Assembly (NCBI RefSeq): GCF_018588885.1
Contig: NZ_JAFFIW010000007.1
Span: 186,001-250,000 of the forward strand
DNA: 64,000 bases
Direction: 5' to 3'
Source of the DNA: Mesorhizobium sp. dw_380
GTDB taxonomy: Bacteria; Pseudomonadota; Alphaproteobacteria; Rhizobiales; Rhizobiaceae
Shown here: piece after piece, positions 56,876 through 64,000 of the stretch
Numbering within the stretch: position 1 is the stretch's first letter
Layout: each line of letters starts with the position of its first letter
Program-made: the position numbers and the translations under genes
Notes under the pieces: generated by a model
Database searches by the model: none
The model's input: the letters and a program-made list of their open reading frames with translations, nothing else
What the model was told of the DNA's origin: nothing

Positions 56876-57205
56876 TTACATATGCGGCGCAATGCCGCCT
56901 TGCGAATTGTCACTTCCATCGTGGGCCTTGTGAACCCATAGCGCATGGCGGACGCGGGCGAGCTTATAGGCGTCGAGGATCGATAGCGCATAGATCAGGA
57001 AGCCGCCGGCATGACGGCCGATGAAGCTGGCATCGGGCGGCGCGATCTTGGCGGTGACCCACGCCAGGATCACCATGAAGAAAAGAAACTGCAGCCCGCG
57101 CACAGGCACGCCGAGAATGACATGGCCGCTGGCCGGCAGCACGATTGCCGCACCCAGGACGAGATAGGGGTTCGCCGGTGCCGGCGAAGTGTTTGAACTG
57201 GTCAT
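56876..57205 (-). CDS. Small predicted membrane protein, unknown function
   Basis: The 109-residue protein has about three hydrophobic segments (YLVLGAAIVLPASGHVILGV, LQFLFFMVILAWVTAKI, GGFLIYALSILDAYKLA) and a polar tail. I do not recognise a family. Its start overlaps the stop of the upstream 229-residue gene by 4 bases, so the two are probably co-expressed, and it ends just upstream of the mgs promoter. Position between methylamine genes suggests a role in that pathway, but no function is visible. Confidence 0.6.
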   Translation of the reverse strand: MTSSNTSPAPANPYLVLGAAIVLPASGHVILGVPVRGLQFLFFMVILAWVTAKIAPPDASFIGRHAGGFLIYALSILDAYKLARVRHALWVHKAHDGSDNSQGGIAPHM

Positions 57206-57891
57206 GCGGCTCGCCGTTCGCTTTGGTTGATGGCGTCGCGGAGTCCCGAGAGAGAGGTGAGCAGCCGCTGGATCAGCGCCGGATCGATCTGCATGTCGCC
57301 GAACGCGGCTTGCCGGAAAACGCCGTAGCGTGCCCGCTCGGCTTCCGCCAGCAGCCAGACGATGCGTACACCCTTCGGCGTGATCAGCAATTCCTTGGCG
57401 CGCCCTTCTGAAAAGGGTTCCAGGTGATCGGCGATGATGCCTTGCGGGAAGCGCGTCCCTCTACGGTCGGTTCGCAGCACCGCCTCGGCTGGAAATCCCG
57501 GAGCCTTCGGCAGCGTATGCTGGAGATGGTCGAAATTGGAGAAGGTCGTCGGCGAGCCCGGCCGCATCATCATGTCGAAGGTGGCGGACACCGCGACGCT
57601 TTCGGTGATCGAAACGCTGAGCCAGCGGGCCGGGAGCTTTCGCGTCGCCAGCGTATCGACGATGGTGCGCAGCTGGACGCGCTGGCCGTTCCACGTACCC
57701 TCCCAGGTGATGACACCGGCGGTGCCGTCCGAGACATTGGCCGCGTCGGCAATGACGGCGCGAATGCCGGCCTCGTCGGCGGCGAGCGCCGCCGAAACCC
57801 TGTTGCGGCTGCGGCGCGCCAGCAACGCAAGATGAAGGACGAGAGCGAGGACAATCGCCCCGGCAAGCAGTGCTGATGTCACCTCGGACAT
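57202..57891 (-). CDS. Membrane-anchored protein, unknown function
   Basis: The 229-residue protein has one N-terminal membrane helix (ALLAGAIVLALVLHLALLA, residues ~7-25) and a soluble remainder with a possible beta-rich core (GVITWEGTWNGQRVQLRTIV, RWLSVSITESVAVSATFDMMM, KGVRIVWLLAEAERARYGVF). No catalytic motif is evident. It is in line with the APC permease (45-base gap) and overlaps the next small membrane-protein gene by 4 bases. No family was recognised. Confidence 0.6.
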   Translation of the reverse strand: MSEVTSALLAGAIVLALVLHLALLARRSRNRVSAALAADEAGIRAVIADAANVSDGTAGVITWEGTWNGQRVQLRTIVDTLATRKLPARWLSVSITESVAVSATFDMMMRPGSPTTFSNFDHLQHTLPKAPGFPAEAVLRTDRRGTRFPQGIIADHLEPFSEGRAKELLITPKGVRIVWLLAEAERARYGVFRQAAFGDMQIDPALIQRLLTSLSGLRDAINQSERRAA

Positions 57892-57936
57892 TTTGTCATG
57901 TCCGGCCCGCCAATGATCTGGGCGGGCCGTCTCCCA

Positions 57937-59343
57937 TCAATAGCCCTGCGGTTTCGGCCACGGCATGGTGAACTGGTCGCCGCGCCGCACGAATCTGTAG
58001 CGATAGAAGTGAAACCACAGGGAGATCAGGAAGTAGAAGGCGACCATGGCGATCAGCTGCGAGCCGAAGCCGAGGAAGATGGCGAAGAAGGTCACCACGC
58101 AGAGGCAGAACAGCACGATCGCCGGCAGCGGATGGAAAGGGTGGGTGTAACCACGGCGGATCGAACCCAGCGGCCACTTCTTGCGGAACATCATGATGTT
58201 GATGCTCATGAAGGTGTATTGCAGCACGCCCGACAGGATCGAGAAGGTGATCGCCTGGTTGAGGTCGGCGATGAAGGCGAAGGCGAGCGCGATCGGCAGC
58301 AGGAACAGGATCGAGCGGTAGGGTGTGCGGTACCTCGGGTGAACCGCCGAGAACCAGCTCGGCAGGTAGCGGTCGCGGCCAAGCGAGAACCAGGCGCGCG
58401 CCGCATCGTTGATGCAGCCATTGGCGGAGGCCAGTGCGGCAAGCAGCGTGGCGACGAACAGCAGGTTTTCCAGCAGCGGGCTGCCGGTCAGCTTGCCGGC
58501 GTCCCAAAGCGGGTAATAGGTGATGCCGAGATATTCCCAGGGCATCAGCGAGGCGCAGACATACCAGGTCATAGCGGCGGCGATCAGAAGCGTGATCATG
58601 CCGGCCATGGTCCCGTAGGGCAGCGAGCGGGCAGGCGAGCGCACTTCCTCGGCGGCCTGCGTGGTGCCCTCAATGCCGAGATAGTACCAGATGCCGAACT
58701 GGAAGGCGGCGATGACACCGATCCAGCCATAGGGCAGCGCGTTGCCGGGCGTGACCAGCTCGTTGAGCTTCAGCACCGCCCCTTGCGTCCACGGGCTGAC
58801 CGAGAAGAACAGGATGACGATCGAGATATAGGCGATCGCGGTGATGACGAAATTGACGTTGAGCGTCATCAGAACGCCGCGATAGTTGAGCCATGCCAGG
58901 ACCACTATGGTGGCGGCGATGAAGGAATTGTGGGTGAGCCCTTCGACGCCGGCCTTGGCGACGATCGTATCGCCGAGCAGGATGGCGTCGGACACTTCGA
59001 GCATCGTATAGGCGAAGACCAGGAACAGCGCGACATTGAAGGCCATCAGCGGTCCGACGATGTGCTTGGCCTGCGCATACTGGCCGCCGGCGGCGGCCAC
59101 CGTCGACGTCACCTCGGAATCGATCATGGCGACGGATGTGTAGAGCAGGCCGACGATCCAGCAGACGATCAGGGCGGCAAGCGCGCCGCCCTTGTCCGCG
59201 GAGAAATTCCAGCCGGTGAACTCGCCGACCAGAACGATGCCGACCCCGAGCGCCCAGACATGGGCAGGGCCAAGCACCCTGAGCAGCGATACCCGGTCGC
59301 CGTGAATGGTGGTGGTGATGGTATTCTCAACCGCGACGGTCAT
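57937..59343 (-). CDS. APC-family permease (ethanolamine-permease-like), candidate amine transporter
   Basis: The 468-residue protein has 12 or so hydrophobic segments. LGPAHVWALGVGIVLVGEFT, VAAAGGQYAQAKHIVG and FGIWYYLGIEGTTQAAEEVRSPAR match the EAT/ethanolamine branch of the APC superfamily. Flanking dmm and mgs genes make methylamine or dimethylamine plausible substrates. Three short membrane-protein genes precede it on the same strand with gaps of 11-22 bases, which suggests one transcript and possibly accessory subunits. Start ATG at 59343 is kept as the first Met of the frame. Confidence 0.83.
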   Translation of the reverse strand: MTVAVENTITTTIHGDRVSLLRVLGPAHVWALGVGIVLVGEFTGWNFSADKGGALAALIVCWIVGLLYTSVAMIDSEVTSTVAAAGGQYAQAKHIVGPLMAFNVALFLVFAYTMLEVSDAILLGDTIVAKAGVEGLTHNSFIAATIVVLAWLNYRGVLMTLNVNFVITAIAYISIVILFFSVSPWTQGAVLKLNELVTPGNALPYGWIGVIAAFQFGIWYYLGIEGTTQAAEEVRSPARSLPYGTMAGMITLLIAAAMTWYVCASLMPWEYLGITYYPLWDAGKLTGSPLLENLLFVATLLAALASANGCINDAARAWFSLGRDRYLPSWFSAVHPRYRTPYRSILFLLPIALAFAFIADLNQAITFSILSGVLQYTFMSINIMMFRKKWPLGSIRRGYTHPFHPLPAIVLFCLCVVTFFAIFLGFGSQLIAMVAFYFLISLWFHFYRYRFVRRGDQFTMPWPKPQGY

Positions 59344-59357
59344 CGCTCAATCCCCAC

Positions 59358-59519
59358 TCAGATCCGGTGTTTTTCGGAGACGGCTTCAAGCTCGCCTTCG
59401 CGCGACGAGGTCAGAACGTCCTCGGAGTAGGTCGTGTCGACCTTGAACCAGTCGTAGAGCATCCACAGCGCGAGCACGATCGAGATGCCCCAGCATGCGT
59501 AAGAGAGTGCTATCCACAT
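59358..59519 (-). CDS. 53-residue single-helix membrane protein, unknown function
   Basis: ATG at 59519 to TGA at 59358 gives 53 residues: MWIALSYACWGISIVLALWM forms one membrane helix, followed by a charged tail (YSEDVLTSSREGELEAVSEK). It lies 14 bases upstream of the permease start and 15 bases after the previous small gene. The tight packing on one strand argues it is real. No family recognised; it could be a small transporter subunit. Confidence 0.6.
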   Translation of the reverse strand: MWIALSYACWGISIVLALWMLYDWFKVDTTYSEDVLTSSREGELEAVSEKHRI

Positions 59520-59534
59520 GATCTTGCCCCCGGA

Positions 59535-59912
59535 TTACTTGTCTTCGAACTTCTCGTTAATGACATCGCGATACTCGCGATCGGATGCCCGGAACAGGAA
59601 CACGAAATAACCGATCAGGACGGCTGCCATGATGATCAGCGTCGGCCAGTCGATGATGTAGTGGAAACGGTTCTGGATGATGTCGTGCGCGGTCTCCGGC
59701 GTATAGCCGAGCTTTTCCCAGATCGACGCCATGGTCGGATTCTGGCCGAGCGCTTCCCATGTCTTGGCGTCGAGCGCGTCGATGGATTTCGCGGCACCCG
59801 CCAGACCGAGCTTCAGCGGCAACCAGAGTGCCACGAAAATGGCGACGACAACGACGGCGATATCGAAGACTTGCCCGGCCTTGCTCTGCTCCGGCGGCGT
59901 ATAGCGGGACAT
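59535..59912 (-). CDS. Small membrane protein with two predicted helices, unknown function
   Basis: The 125-residue protein (MSRYTPPEQSKAGQVFDIAV) has two hydrophobic stretches, VVVVAIFVALWLPLKLGLAG (residues ~19-38) and LIIMAAVLIGYFVFLF (~91-106), with a soluble loop between (TPETAHDIIQNRFHYIIDWP). Start ATG at 59912 is the first after the preceding gene; the longer frame overlaps that gene. It sits 11 bases downstream of one small membrane-protein gene and 15 upstream of another. No family recognised. Confidence 0.65.
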   Translation of the reverse strand: MSRYTPPEQSKAGQVFDIAVVVVAIFVALWLPLKLGLAGAAKSIDALDAKTWEALGQNPTMASIWEKLGYTPETAHDIIQNRFHYIIDWPTLIIMAAVLIGYFVFLFRASDREYRDVINEKFEDK

Positions 59913-59923
59913 GGTTTTTCCCC

Positions 59924-60211
59924 TCAGGACTTGCGGTTGCGGGATGCGTCGGCGTTCTTGATGTCGAGGCCGTAGATGAAGTCCTTGTCTTCCTTGTAGT
60001 GCTTGACCATCGCCAGGATCGCGGCCGTGTTGAAGATCAGCACGGCGGCGGCGGCAATCGCGACCACGGCCTTGATGCCGCCGTCCGGAATGTAGGGCCA
60101 TGTCATGAAGAGGACGAAGAGGATCGTCGCCCACAGACAGATGATCAGCAACGCTGATCCGCGCAAATCGGAACGGTACAGCGCTTCGATGCGCCGCTGC
60201 AGGTCTGACAT
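59924..60211 (-). CDS. Small membrane protein, first gene of the permease operon
   Basis: The 95-residue protein has two predicted helices (ALLIICLWATILFVLFMTWP and AVVAIAAAAVLIFNTAAILA), an N-terminal amphipathic segment (MSDLQRRIEALYRSDLRG) and a charged C-terminus. It opens an operon of three small membrane-protein genes followed by the EAT-like permease, divergent from dmmD. Start ATG at 60211 is preferred over an upstream in-frame Met. No family recognised; a helper or regulatory subunit of the transporter is plausible. Confidence 0.65.
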   Translation of the reverse strand: MSDLQRRIEALYRSDLRGSALLIICLWATILFVLFMTWPYIPDGGIKAVVAIAAAAVLIFNTAAILAMVKHYKEDKDFIYGLDIKNADASRNRKS

Positions 60212-60275
60212 CGGTTTTCCCCTTTTCCCGGCACCCGGTTCCGAATTCACCGCGCGCCGCCCTCTTTCAAGAGAG

Positions 60276-60289
60276 TGAAATTTTTTTCA
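60276..60289. promoter_or_regulatory. Candidate operator TGAAA-N4-TTTCA in the dmmD/permease divergent region
   Basis: TGAAATTTTTTTCA is a perfect dyad 65-78 bases upstream of the small-protein/permease operon, within the 285-base gap to dmmD. Another TGAAA...TTTCA pair (60375-60392, 8-base spacer) lies nearer dmmD. Dyads of this form are common for RpiR-family regulators, none of which is encoded in this window. The rest of the gap is AT-rich and otherwise unassigned. Confidence 0.4.
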
Positions 60290-60496
60290 TAAATTCGGGC
60301 CGATTTCCGCAATTGTCAAGTCGAATTTACGCTGAGTTAACTGTTTGGTTAGAGCGGTCAATTTTGCCTGACAATGAAATTATTTGCTTTCAGGGGATTG
60401 CGGCTCCCCCGCGTTTACGATCAATATTCAACCCAAAGCTCCGGCCCTTGCGCCAAGGAGCAGGGAACAATGGATTTTGAAACGGAGGACGAGCGG

Positions 60497-61630
60497 ATGA
60501 CGGCATCCTGGAGATTTTCGACCTTGGCGGATCGCCACCGCGCGCTGGGTTCGAAGCTCGAAGACTGGAGCGGCATGGGAACCGCCTGGACCTACGACAA
60601 GGATGCCGACGAGGAGTACATCGCCATCCGCACCAAAGCCGGGCTGATGGATGTGTCGGGCCTGAAGAAAGTTCACGTCACCGGGCCGCACGCCTCGCAT
60701 CTGATCGACCTCGCCACCACGCGCGATGTCGAGAAGATTTATCCCGGCAAGTCGGCCTATGCCTGCATGCTGAACGAGGCGGGAAAATTCACCGACGACT
60801 GCATCCTCTACCGCACCGGCCCGAACGCCTGGATGGTGGTGCATGGCTCGGGTACCGGCCATGAAGAGTTGCAGCGCGCGGCGATGGGCCGTGACGTGTC
60901 GCTGCGCTTCGACGACAATCTGCATGATTTGTCGCTGCAAGGGCCGGCCGCGGTCGACTATCTCGCCAAACATGTGCCTGGTATCCGCGATCTCAACTAC
61001 TTCCACCACGTGCAGACGCAGCTGTTCGGTTTTCCGGTGATGATCTCGCGCACCGGCTACACCGGCGAGCGCGGCTACGAGATCTTCTGCCGTGGTCAGG
61101 ATGCCGGCACGATCTGGGACAGGATTCTTGAGGAGGGCAAGGGCGCCGGCATCATTCCATGCCGCTTCACCACGCTCGACATGCTGCGGGTCGAGAGCTA
61201 TCTGCTGTTCTATCCCTACGACAATTCGCAAAAATATCCGTTCGAGAATGAAGGCCCCGGCGACACGCTGTGGGAACTCGGCCTCGACTTCACCGTCAGC
61301 CCCGGCAAGACCGGTTTTCGCGGTGCCGAGGAGCACTACCGTCTCAAGGGCAAGGAGCGCTTCAAGATTTTTGGCGTTCTGCTCGACGGCAAGGAGCCGG
61401 CAGACGAGGGCGCGCCGGTCTACCGCGACGGCAAGAAAGTCGGGGTGGTGACCTGCGCCATGTATTCGCCGCTGGTCGAGAAATCGATGGGCATCGCCCG
61501 CCTCGACGTCGACTGCGCCGTCAAGGACACCAAGCTCGAAATCCGCAACAAAAGCGGATCGATCAAGGCGACGGCGCAGCCATTGCCGTTTGATGATCCG
61601 AAGAAGACCAAGCGCACAGCGAAGGGCTGA
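60497..61630 (+). CDS. dmmD: GcvT-like tetrahydrofolate protein of the dimethylamine pathway (DmmD)
   Basis: The ~377-residue protein has the GcvT fold: TRDVEKIYPGKSAYACMLNEAGKFTDD-type opening, LSLQGPAAVDYLAKHVPG, MISRTGYTGERGYEIFCRG and DMLRVESYLLFYPYDN. It should bind THF and accept the formaldehyde unit released from dimethylamine, as expected for the first gene of dmmDABC. DMSP demethylase (DmdA) is a relative, but the three following genes point to dimethylamine. Start taken at ATG 60497 (GGAGG eight bases upstream); ATG 60470 with AAGGAG is an equally possible start adding nine residues. Confidence 0.8.
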   Translation: MTASWRFSTLADRHRALGSKLEDWSGMGTAWTYDKDADEEYIAIRTKAGLMDVSGLKKVHVTGPHASHLIDLATTRDVEKIYPGKSAYACMLNEAGKFTDDCILYRTGPNAWMVVHGSGTGHEELQRAAMGRDVSLRFDDNLHDLSLQGPAAVDYLAKHVPGIRDLNYFHHVQTQLFGFPVMISRTGYTGERGYEIFCRGQDAGTIWDRILEEGKGAGIIPCRFTTLDMLRVESYLLFYPYDNSQKYPFENEGPGDTLWELGLDFTVSPGKTGFRGAEEHYRLKGKERFKIFGVLLDGKEPADEGAPVYRDGKKVGVVTCAMYSPLVEKSMGIARLDVDCAVKDTKLEIRNKSGSIKATAQPLPFDDPKKTKRTAKG

Positions 61631-61671
61631 GGCATAATCAACAGCGAGGGGTTCGAGGCACGAAGATTTAA

Positions 61672-62268
61672 ATGGCAGCCAAAAGCATCATCAGCCGGCC
61701 GGTCTATGGAACGCTCTCTCCGCAGCCCGGCAAACACCATCTTTTCATCGCCGATGCCGAAGGGGCGCTCGCTATTTCAGACATGGCCGCAAGAGCCCCA
61801 GCCGGCTTTTTCGACGGTGCGGAAATCGTCTTCATTCCCGGCCCTGACGGCAAGCATGTCGGCATGCTCGAAGCGCTGAGGCCGGCGCAGTTTCATCAGG
61901 CGCCGTCCTTCGCCAGCCTGCTGCCGCGGTTGAAGCAGACGCTGACCAACGCCCATATGGGTCTGCGCCTTTATCTCTCCGGCACCGAAGGCCTGATCGG
62001 CCAGGCGATGCAGGTCGCACTTGAAGCCGGCATCGATCACACCTCGATCCAGACCGAGCATCGCGGCTCGCTGGCGCGGCGCATGCAATGCGTGCACTGC
62101 AAGGGCATCACCGAGAACGTGACGACACAGCCGGCCACCTGCGCGCATTGCGGCCTGCTGCTTCTGGTGCGCGATCACTATTCCCGGCGTCTCGCCGCCT
62201 TCCAGGGCGTCTGCATCAATGCCGAGGACCGCACTGAAATTCCTCCGATCGAGGAGGCCTTTCCATGA
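61672..62268 (+). CDS. dmmA: Dimethylamine monooxygenase subunit DmmA
   Basis: The 198-residue protein has an N-terminal region (SRPVYGTLSPQPGKHHLFIAD, EALRPAQFHQAPSFASLL) and a C-terminal zinc-ribbon-like domain with two Cys pairs (MQCVHCKGITENVTTQPATCAHCG). This is the layout of DmmA-type subunits. It is placed second in a dmmD-A-B-C order and overlaps dmmB by 4 bases (ATGA). Its exact role in the oxygenase complex is not known to me. Confidence 0.8.
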   Translation: MAAKSIISRPVYGTLSPQPGKHHLFIADAEGALAISDMAARAPAGFFDGAEIVFIPGPDGKHVGMLEALRPAQFHQAPSFASLLPRLKQTLTNAHMGLRLYLSGTEGLIGQAMQVALEAGIDHTSIQTEHRGSLARRMQCVHCKGITENVTTQPATCAHCGLLLLVRDHYSRRLAAFQGVCINAEDRTEIPPIEEAFP

Positions 62269-63230
62269 GCACCGGCACCACCAAGCTCGATGTCGTGGTC
62301 AGCGATGTCGTTCCCGTCAACGACCTCGTCACCCGCTTCCATTTCCGCCGGCGCGACGGCGAGCTGTTACCGACCTTTTCCGGCGGCGCCCATGTTGTGG
62401 TCGAGATGCGTGATGGCGAGCGCACAAGGCTCAATCCCTATTCGCTGATGGGCTCGCCGCTCGACACCAGCGAATACACGATCTCGGTGCGCCGCGACGA
62501 TATCGGCCGCGGCGGCTCGCTGTTCATGCACCGCAACGTCAGGCCGGGCCTGGAGATGGTGATCAGCTATCCCGTCAATCTGTTCTCGCTCGACCTCAGG
62601 GCGAAGAAAAATCTGATGCTGGCCGGCGGCATCGGCATCACGCCCTTCATGGCGCAGACCGCACAGCTGGCGGGGCAGGGCGGCAATTTCGAACTGCACT
62701 ACACCTGCCGCACCGCTTCGCTCGCTACCTATGCCGACGTGCTGCGGGAGCGTTACAACAGGCGCGTCAGGCTCTATCATGACGACCGTGACGAGCGCAT
62801 CGATCTCGACCGGCTGCTGTCGACACAGCCGCTCGGGACGCATCTCTATGTCTGCGGTCCGTCCGGTATGATCAACTGGGTGCGCGATCGCGCAGCAAGC
62901 TTGGGTTGGCCGTCGGAGGCCGTGCATTTCGAGCATTTCGCGGCACCCCAGCCCGGGCTGCCTTTCGATGTGACGCTGGCCGTCAGCGGCAAAGTGATCC
63001 GGGTCGGCGAGCAGCAGAGCCTGCTCGAGGCGATCGAGGCGGCCGGTGTCGATCCGCCCTATCTCTGCCGCGGCGGCGTCTGCGGCCAGTGCGAAACCAA
63101 TGTCATCTCATCCGACGGCAAGTTCATCCACAACGACCACTGGCTGAGCGAGGAAGACCATCGCTCCGGCTGCAAGATCATGCCGTGCGTGTCGCGCTTC
63201 GAGGGTCGGTCGTTGGTTTTGGAAAGATAG
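62265..63230 (+). CDS. dmmB: Dimethylamine monooxygenase reductase subunit (PDR/VanB-type)
   Basis: The 321-residue reductase has three parts in order: an FMN domain (NPYSLMGSPLDTSEYTISV), an NAD-binding domain (LAGGIGITPFMAQTAQ, HLYVCGPSGMINWVRD) and a plant-type [2Fe-2S] ferredoxin domain with the cysteine pattern CRGGVCGQC then a distal CKIMPC. It passes electrons from NAD(P)H to the oxygenase subunit. The ATG at 62265 overlaps the dmmA stop by 4 bases; the DUF3445 gene follows 9 bases after. Confidence 0.85.
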   Translation: MSTGTTKLDVVVSDVVPVNDLVTRFHFRRRDGELLPTFSGGAHVVVEMRDGERTRLNPYSLMGSPLDTSEYTISVRRDDIGRGGSLFMHRNVRPGLEMVISYPVNLFSLDLRAKKNLMLAGGIGITPFMAQTAQLAGQGGNFELHYTCRTASLATYADVLRERYNRRVRLYHDDRDERIDLDRLLSTQPLGTHLYVCGPSGMINWVRDRAASLGWPSEAVHFEHFAAPQPGLPFDVTLAVSGKVIRVGEQQSLLEAIEAAGVDPPYLCRGGVCGQCETNVISSDGKFIHNDHWLSEEDHRSGCKIMPCVSRFEGRSLVLER

Positions 63231-63239
63231 GAGGCGAAG

Positions 63240-64000
63240 ATGGGCATCACCTTTCGCAAGGAAACGTTCCGCGACGATTTCACCTTCAAGAACAGCCCGG
63301 AGCACATCAGGCGGTTTCCGTTCCCGTTTCACGAAGACGCCTACATGTACGCCGTCAACATCGAGCCGCATGTCGTCGGGCCGAAAGGCAGCGTGCTGGA
63401 AAACCTGATCGACGTCGACGAACACTATGTCGCCGAGATGCAGGACCGCGCTTTGGTGCTGGCCGAGGATCCGCTGCGCTGCCAGTCCTTGCCGCACATG
63501 ACGCTCGCCGGCTGGGACCTGCTGGAGCTCCTGATGGAGCAGCAGGCGCTGGGCTATCCCGAGCATTTCACCTTGACACGCGATGGCGACCGCTGGCGTT
63601 GGATCAACCGGCCGCTCGGCATCGACGACACTTTCACTTTCGGCGACACCTCGACGCTGCCTTACGGACCGATGGAATACATTACCCGGCAGAGCCAGGG
63701 CGATTTCTGCATCCTCGACCAGCGCGACGGCAATCTGTGGATGGACGCCGGCATGGTCACCACCCAGGCCGACTGGTCGCTCGACTTCGACATCGGCATG
63801 AACTTCTTCGAGTGGCACGCGCCGGTGCCGCTGGCGCATGAGAAGGGAATCTTCACCCGCGCGCTGAAATTCCTCACCAACATCCAGCAGGGCAAGCCAG
63901 CGCGGCGGCTCAACTGGACGATGACCATCAACCCGCGCCTCGACACCAGTCCGGAAAACTACCACAAATGGGGCCCGGACCGGGCAACTGTGACGCCGGA
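63240..64000 (+). CDS. dmmC: Heme-dependent oxidative N-demethylase, alpha-like (DUF3445), 3' end cut by window
   Basis: ATG at 63240 follows AGGAGGCGAAG; the frame is open to the window edge, 253 codons so far. Conserved DUF3445 features include FPFPFHEDAYMYAVNIEP (residues ~27-44), LPHMTLAGWDLLELLMEQ, QSQGDFCILDQRDGNLWMDAG and MNFFEWHAPVP. The fungal and bacterial HODM family uses heme to remove N-methyl groups. As the third dmm subunit it should be the dimethylamine-oxidising oxygenase. The true stop lies beyond 64000. Confidence 0.83.
   Translation, partial: MGITFRKETFRDDFTFKNSPEHIRRFPFPFHEDAYMYAVNIEPHVVGPKGSVLENLIDVDEHYVAEMQDRALVLAEDPLRCQSLPHMTLAGWDLLELLMEQQALGYPEHFTLTRDGDRWRWINRPLGIDDTFTFGDTSTLPYGPMEYITRQSQGDFCILDQRDGNLWMDAGMVTTQADWSLDFDIGMNFFEWHAPVPLAHEKGIFTRALKFLTNIQQGKPARRLNWTMTINPRLDTSPENYHKWGPDRATVTP

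Noticed and set aside
60497..61630. DMSP demethylase (dmdA)
   Set aside because: It is a GcvT relative, but the three following genes encode dimethylamine monooxygenase subunits and no DMSP genes are nearby; the acyl-CoA synthetase at 33742 is too far away and too general to support DMSP use.

Overview
The window is high-GC alphaproteobacterial chromosome, most like a Mesorhizobium or close relative (Hyphomicrobiales). The signs are codon and GC character, several RbsA-type sugar ABC transporters, short rhizobial palindromic repeats and a complete methylated-amine pathway. Assignments come from reading motifs and gene order; no database search was run.

Layout. 1-6.7 kb: start of a GntR regulator (cut by the window edge), a short autotransporter, a DhaK/DhaL sugar kinase pair, a type II lumazine synthase under an FMN riboswitch, and an MFS transporter divergent from an Lrp-type regulator. 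6.7-23.3 kb: a D-apiose/apionate catabolic locus with a DUF1537 kinase, a RuBisCO-like protein, a GntR regulator, apionate lactonase, apiose dehydrogenase, apionate oxidoisomerase and two ABC transporters. One transporter has its ATPase and a permease fused in a single chain. Four TGGTAT-core sites lie upstream of the operons and suggest one regulon. 23.5-33.5 kb: mtnK-mtnA divergent from an ABC transporter across a perfect palindrome, then a ParD/ParE pair with a nonsense-mutated toxin, an aldolase/SDR fusion and a SorC regulator. Together these look like a methylthioribose or 5-deoxyribose scavenging route (a DHAP shunt). 33.7-42.3 kb: acyl-CoA synthetase, a TetR-controlled RND pump and a bacterial-luciferase-type monooxygenase.

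42.4-64 kb: methylated amine degradation. Tdm (TMAO demethylase) makes dimethylamine; Dmm (dmmDABC order, last gene cut by the window end) makes methylamine; mgsABC-gmaS-mgdABCD (N-methylglutamate pathway) releases ammonium and passes the C1 unit to tetrahydrofolate. Two APC permeases accompany these genes. One is preceded by three very small membrane-protein genes, one only 53 codons long, and may form an undescribed multi-subunit amine transporter. Two copies of a ~175-bp mosaic repeat bound by similar inverted ends lie in this region, one of them inside the mgd operon.

The most useful leads are the shared operator of the apiose regulon, the MTR/deoxyribose locus with its aldolase-SDR fusion, the permease with small membrane partners, and the contiguous TMAO-to-ammonium module.
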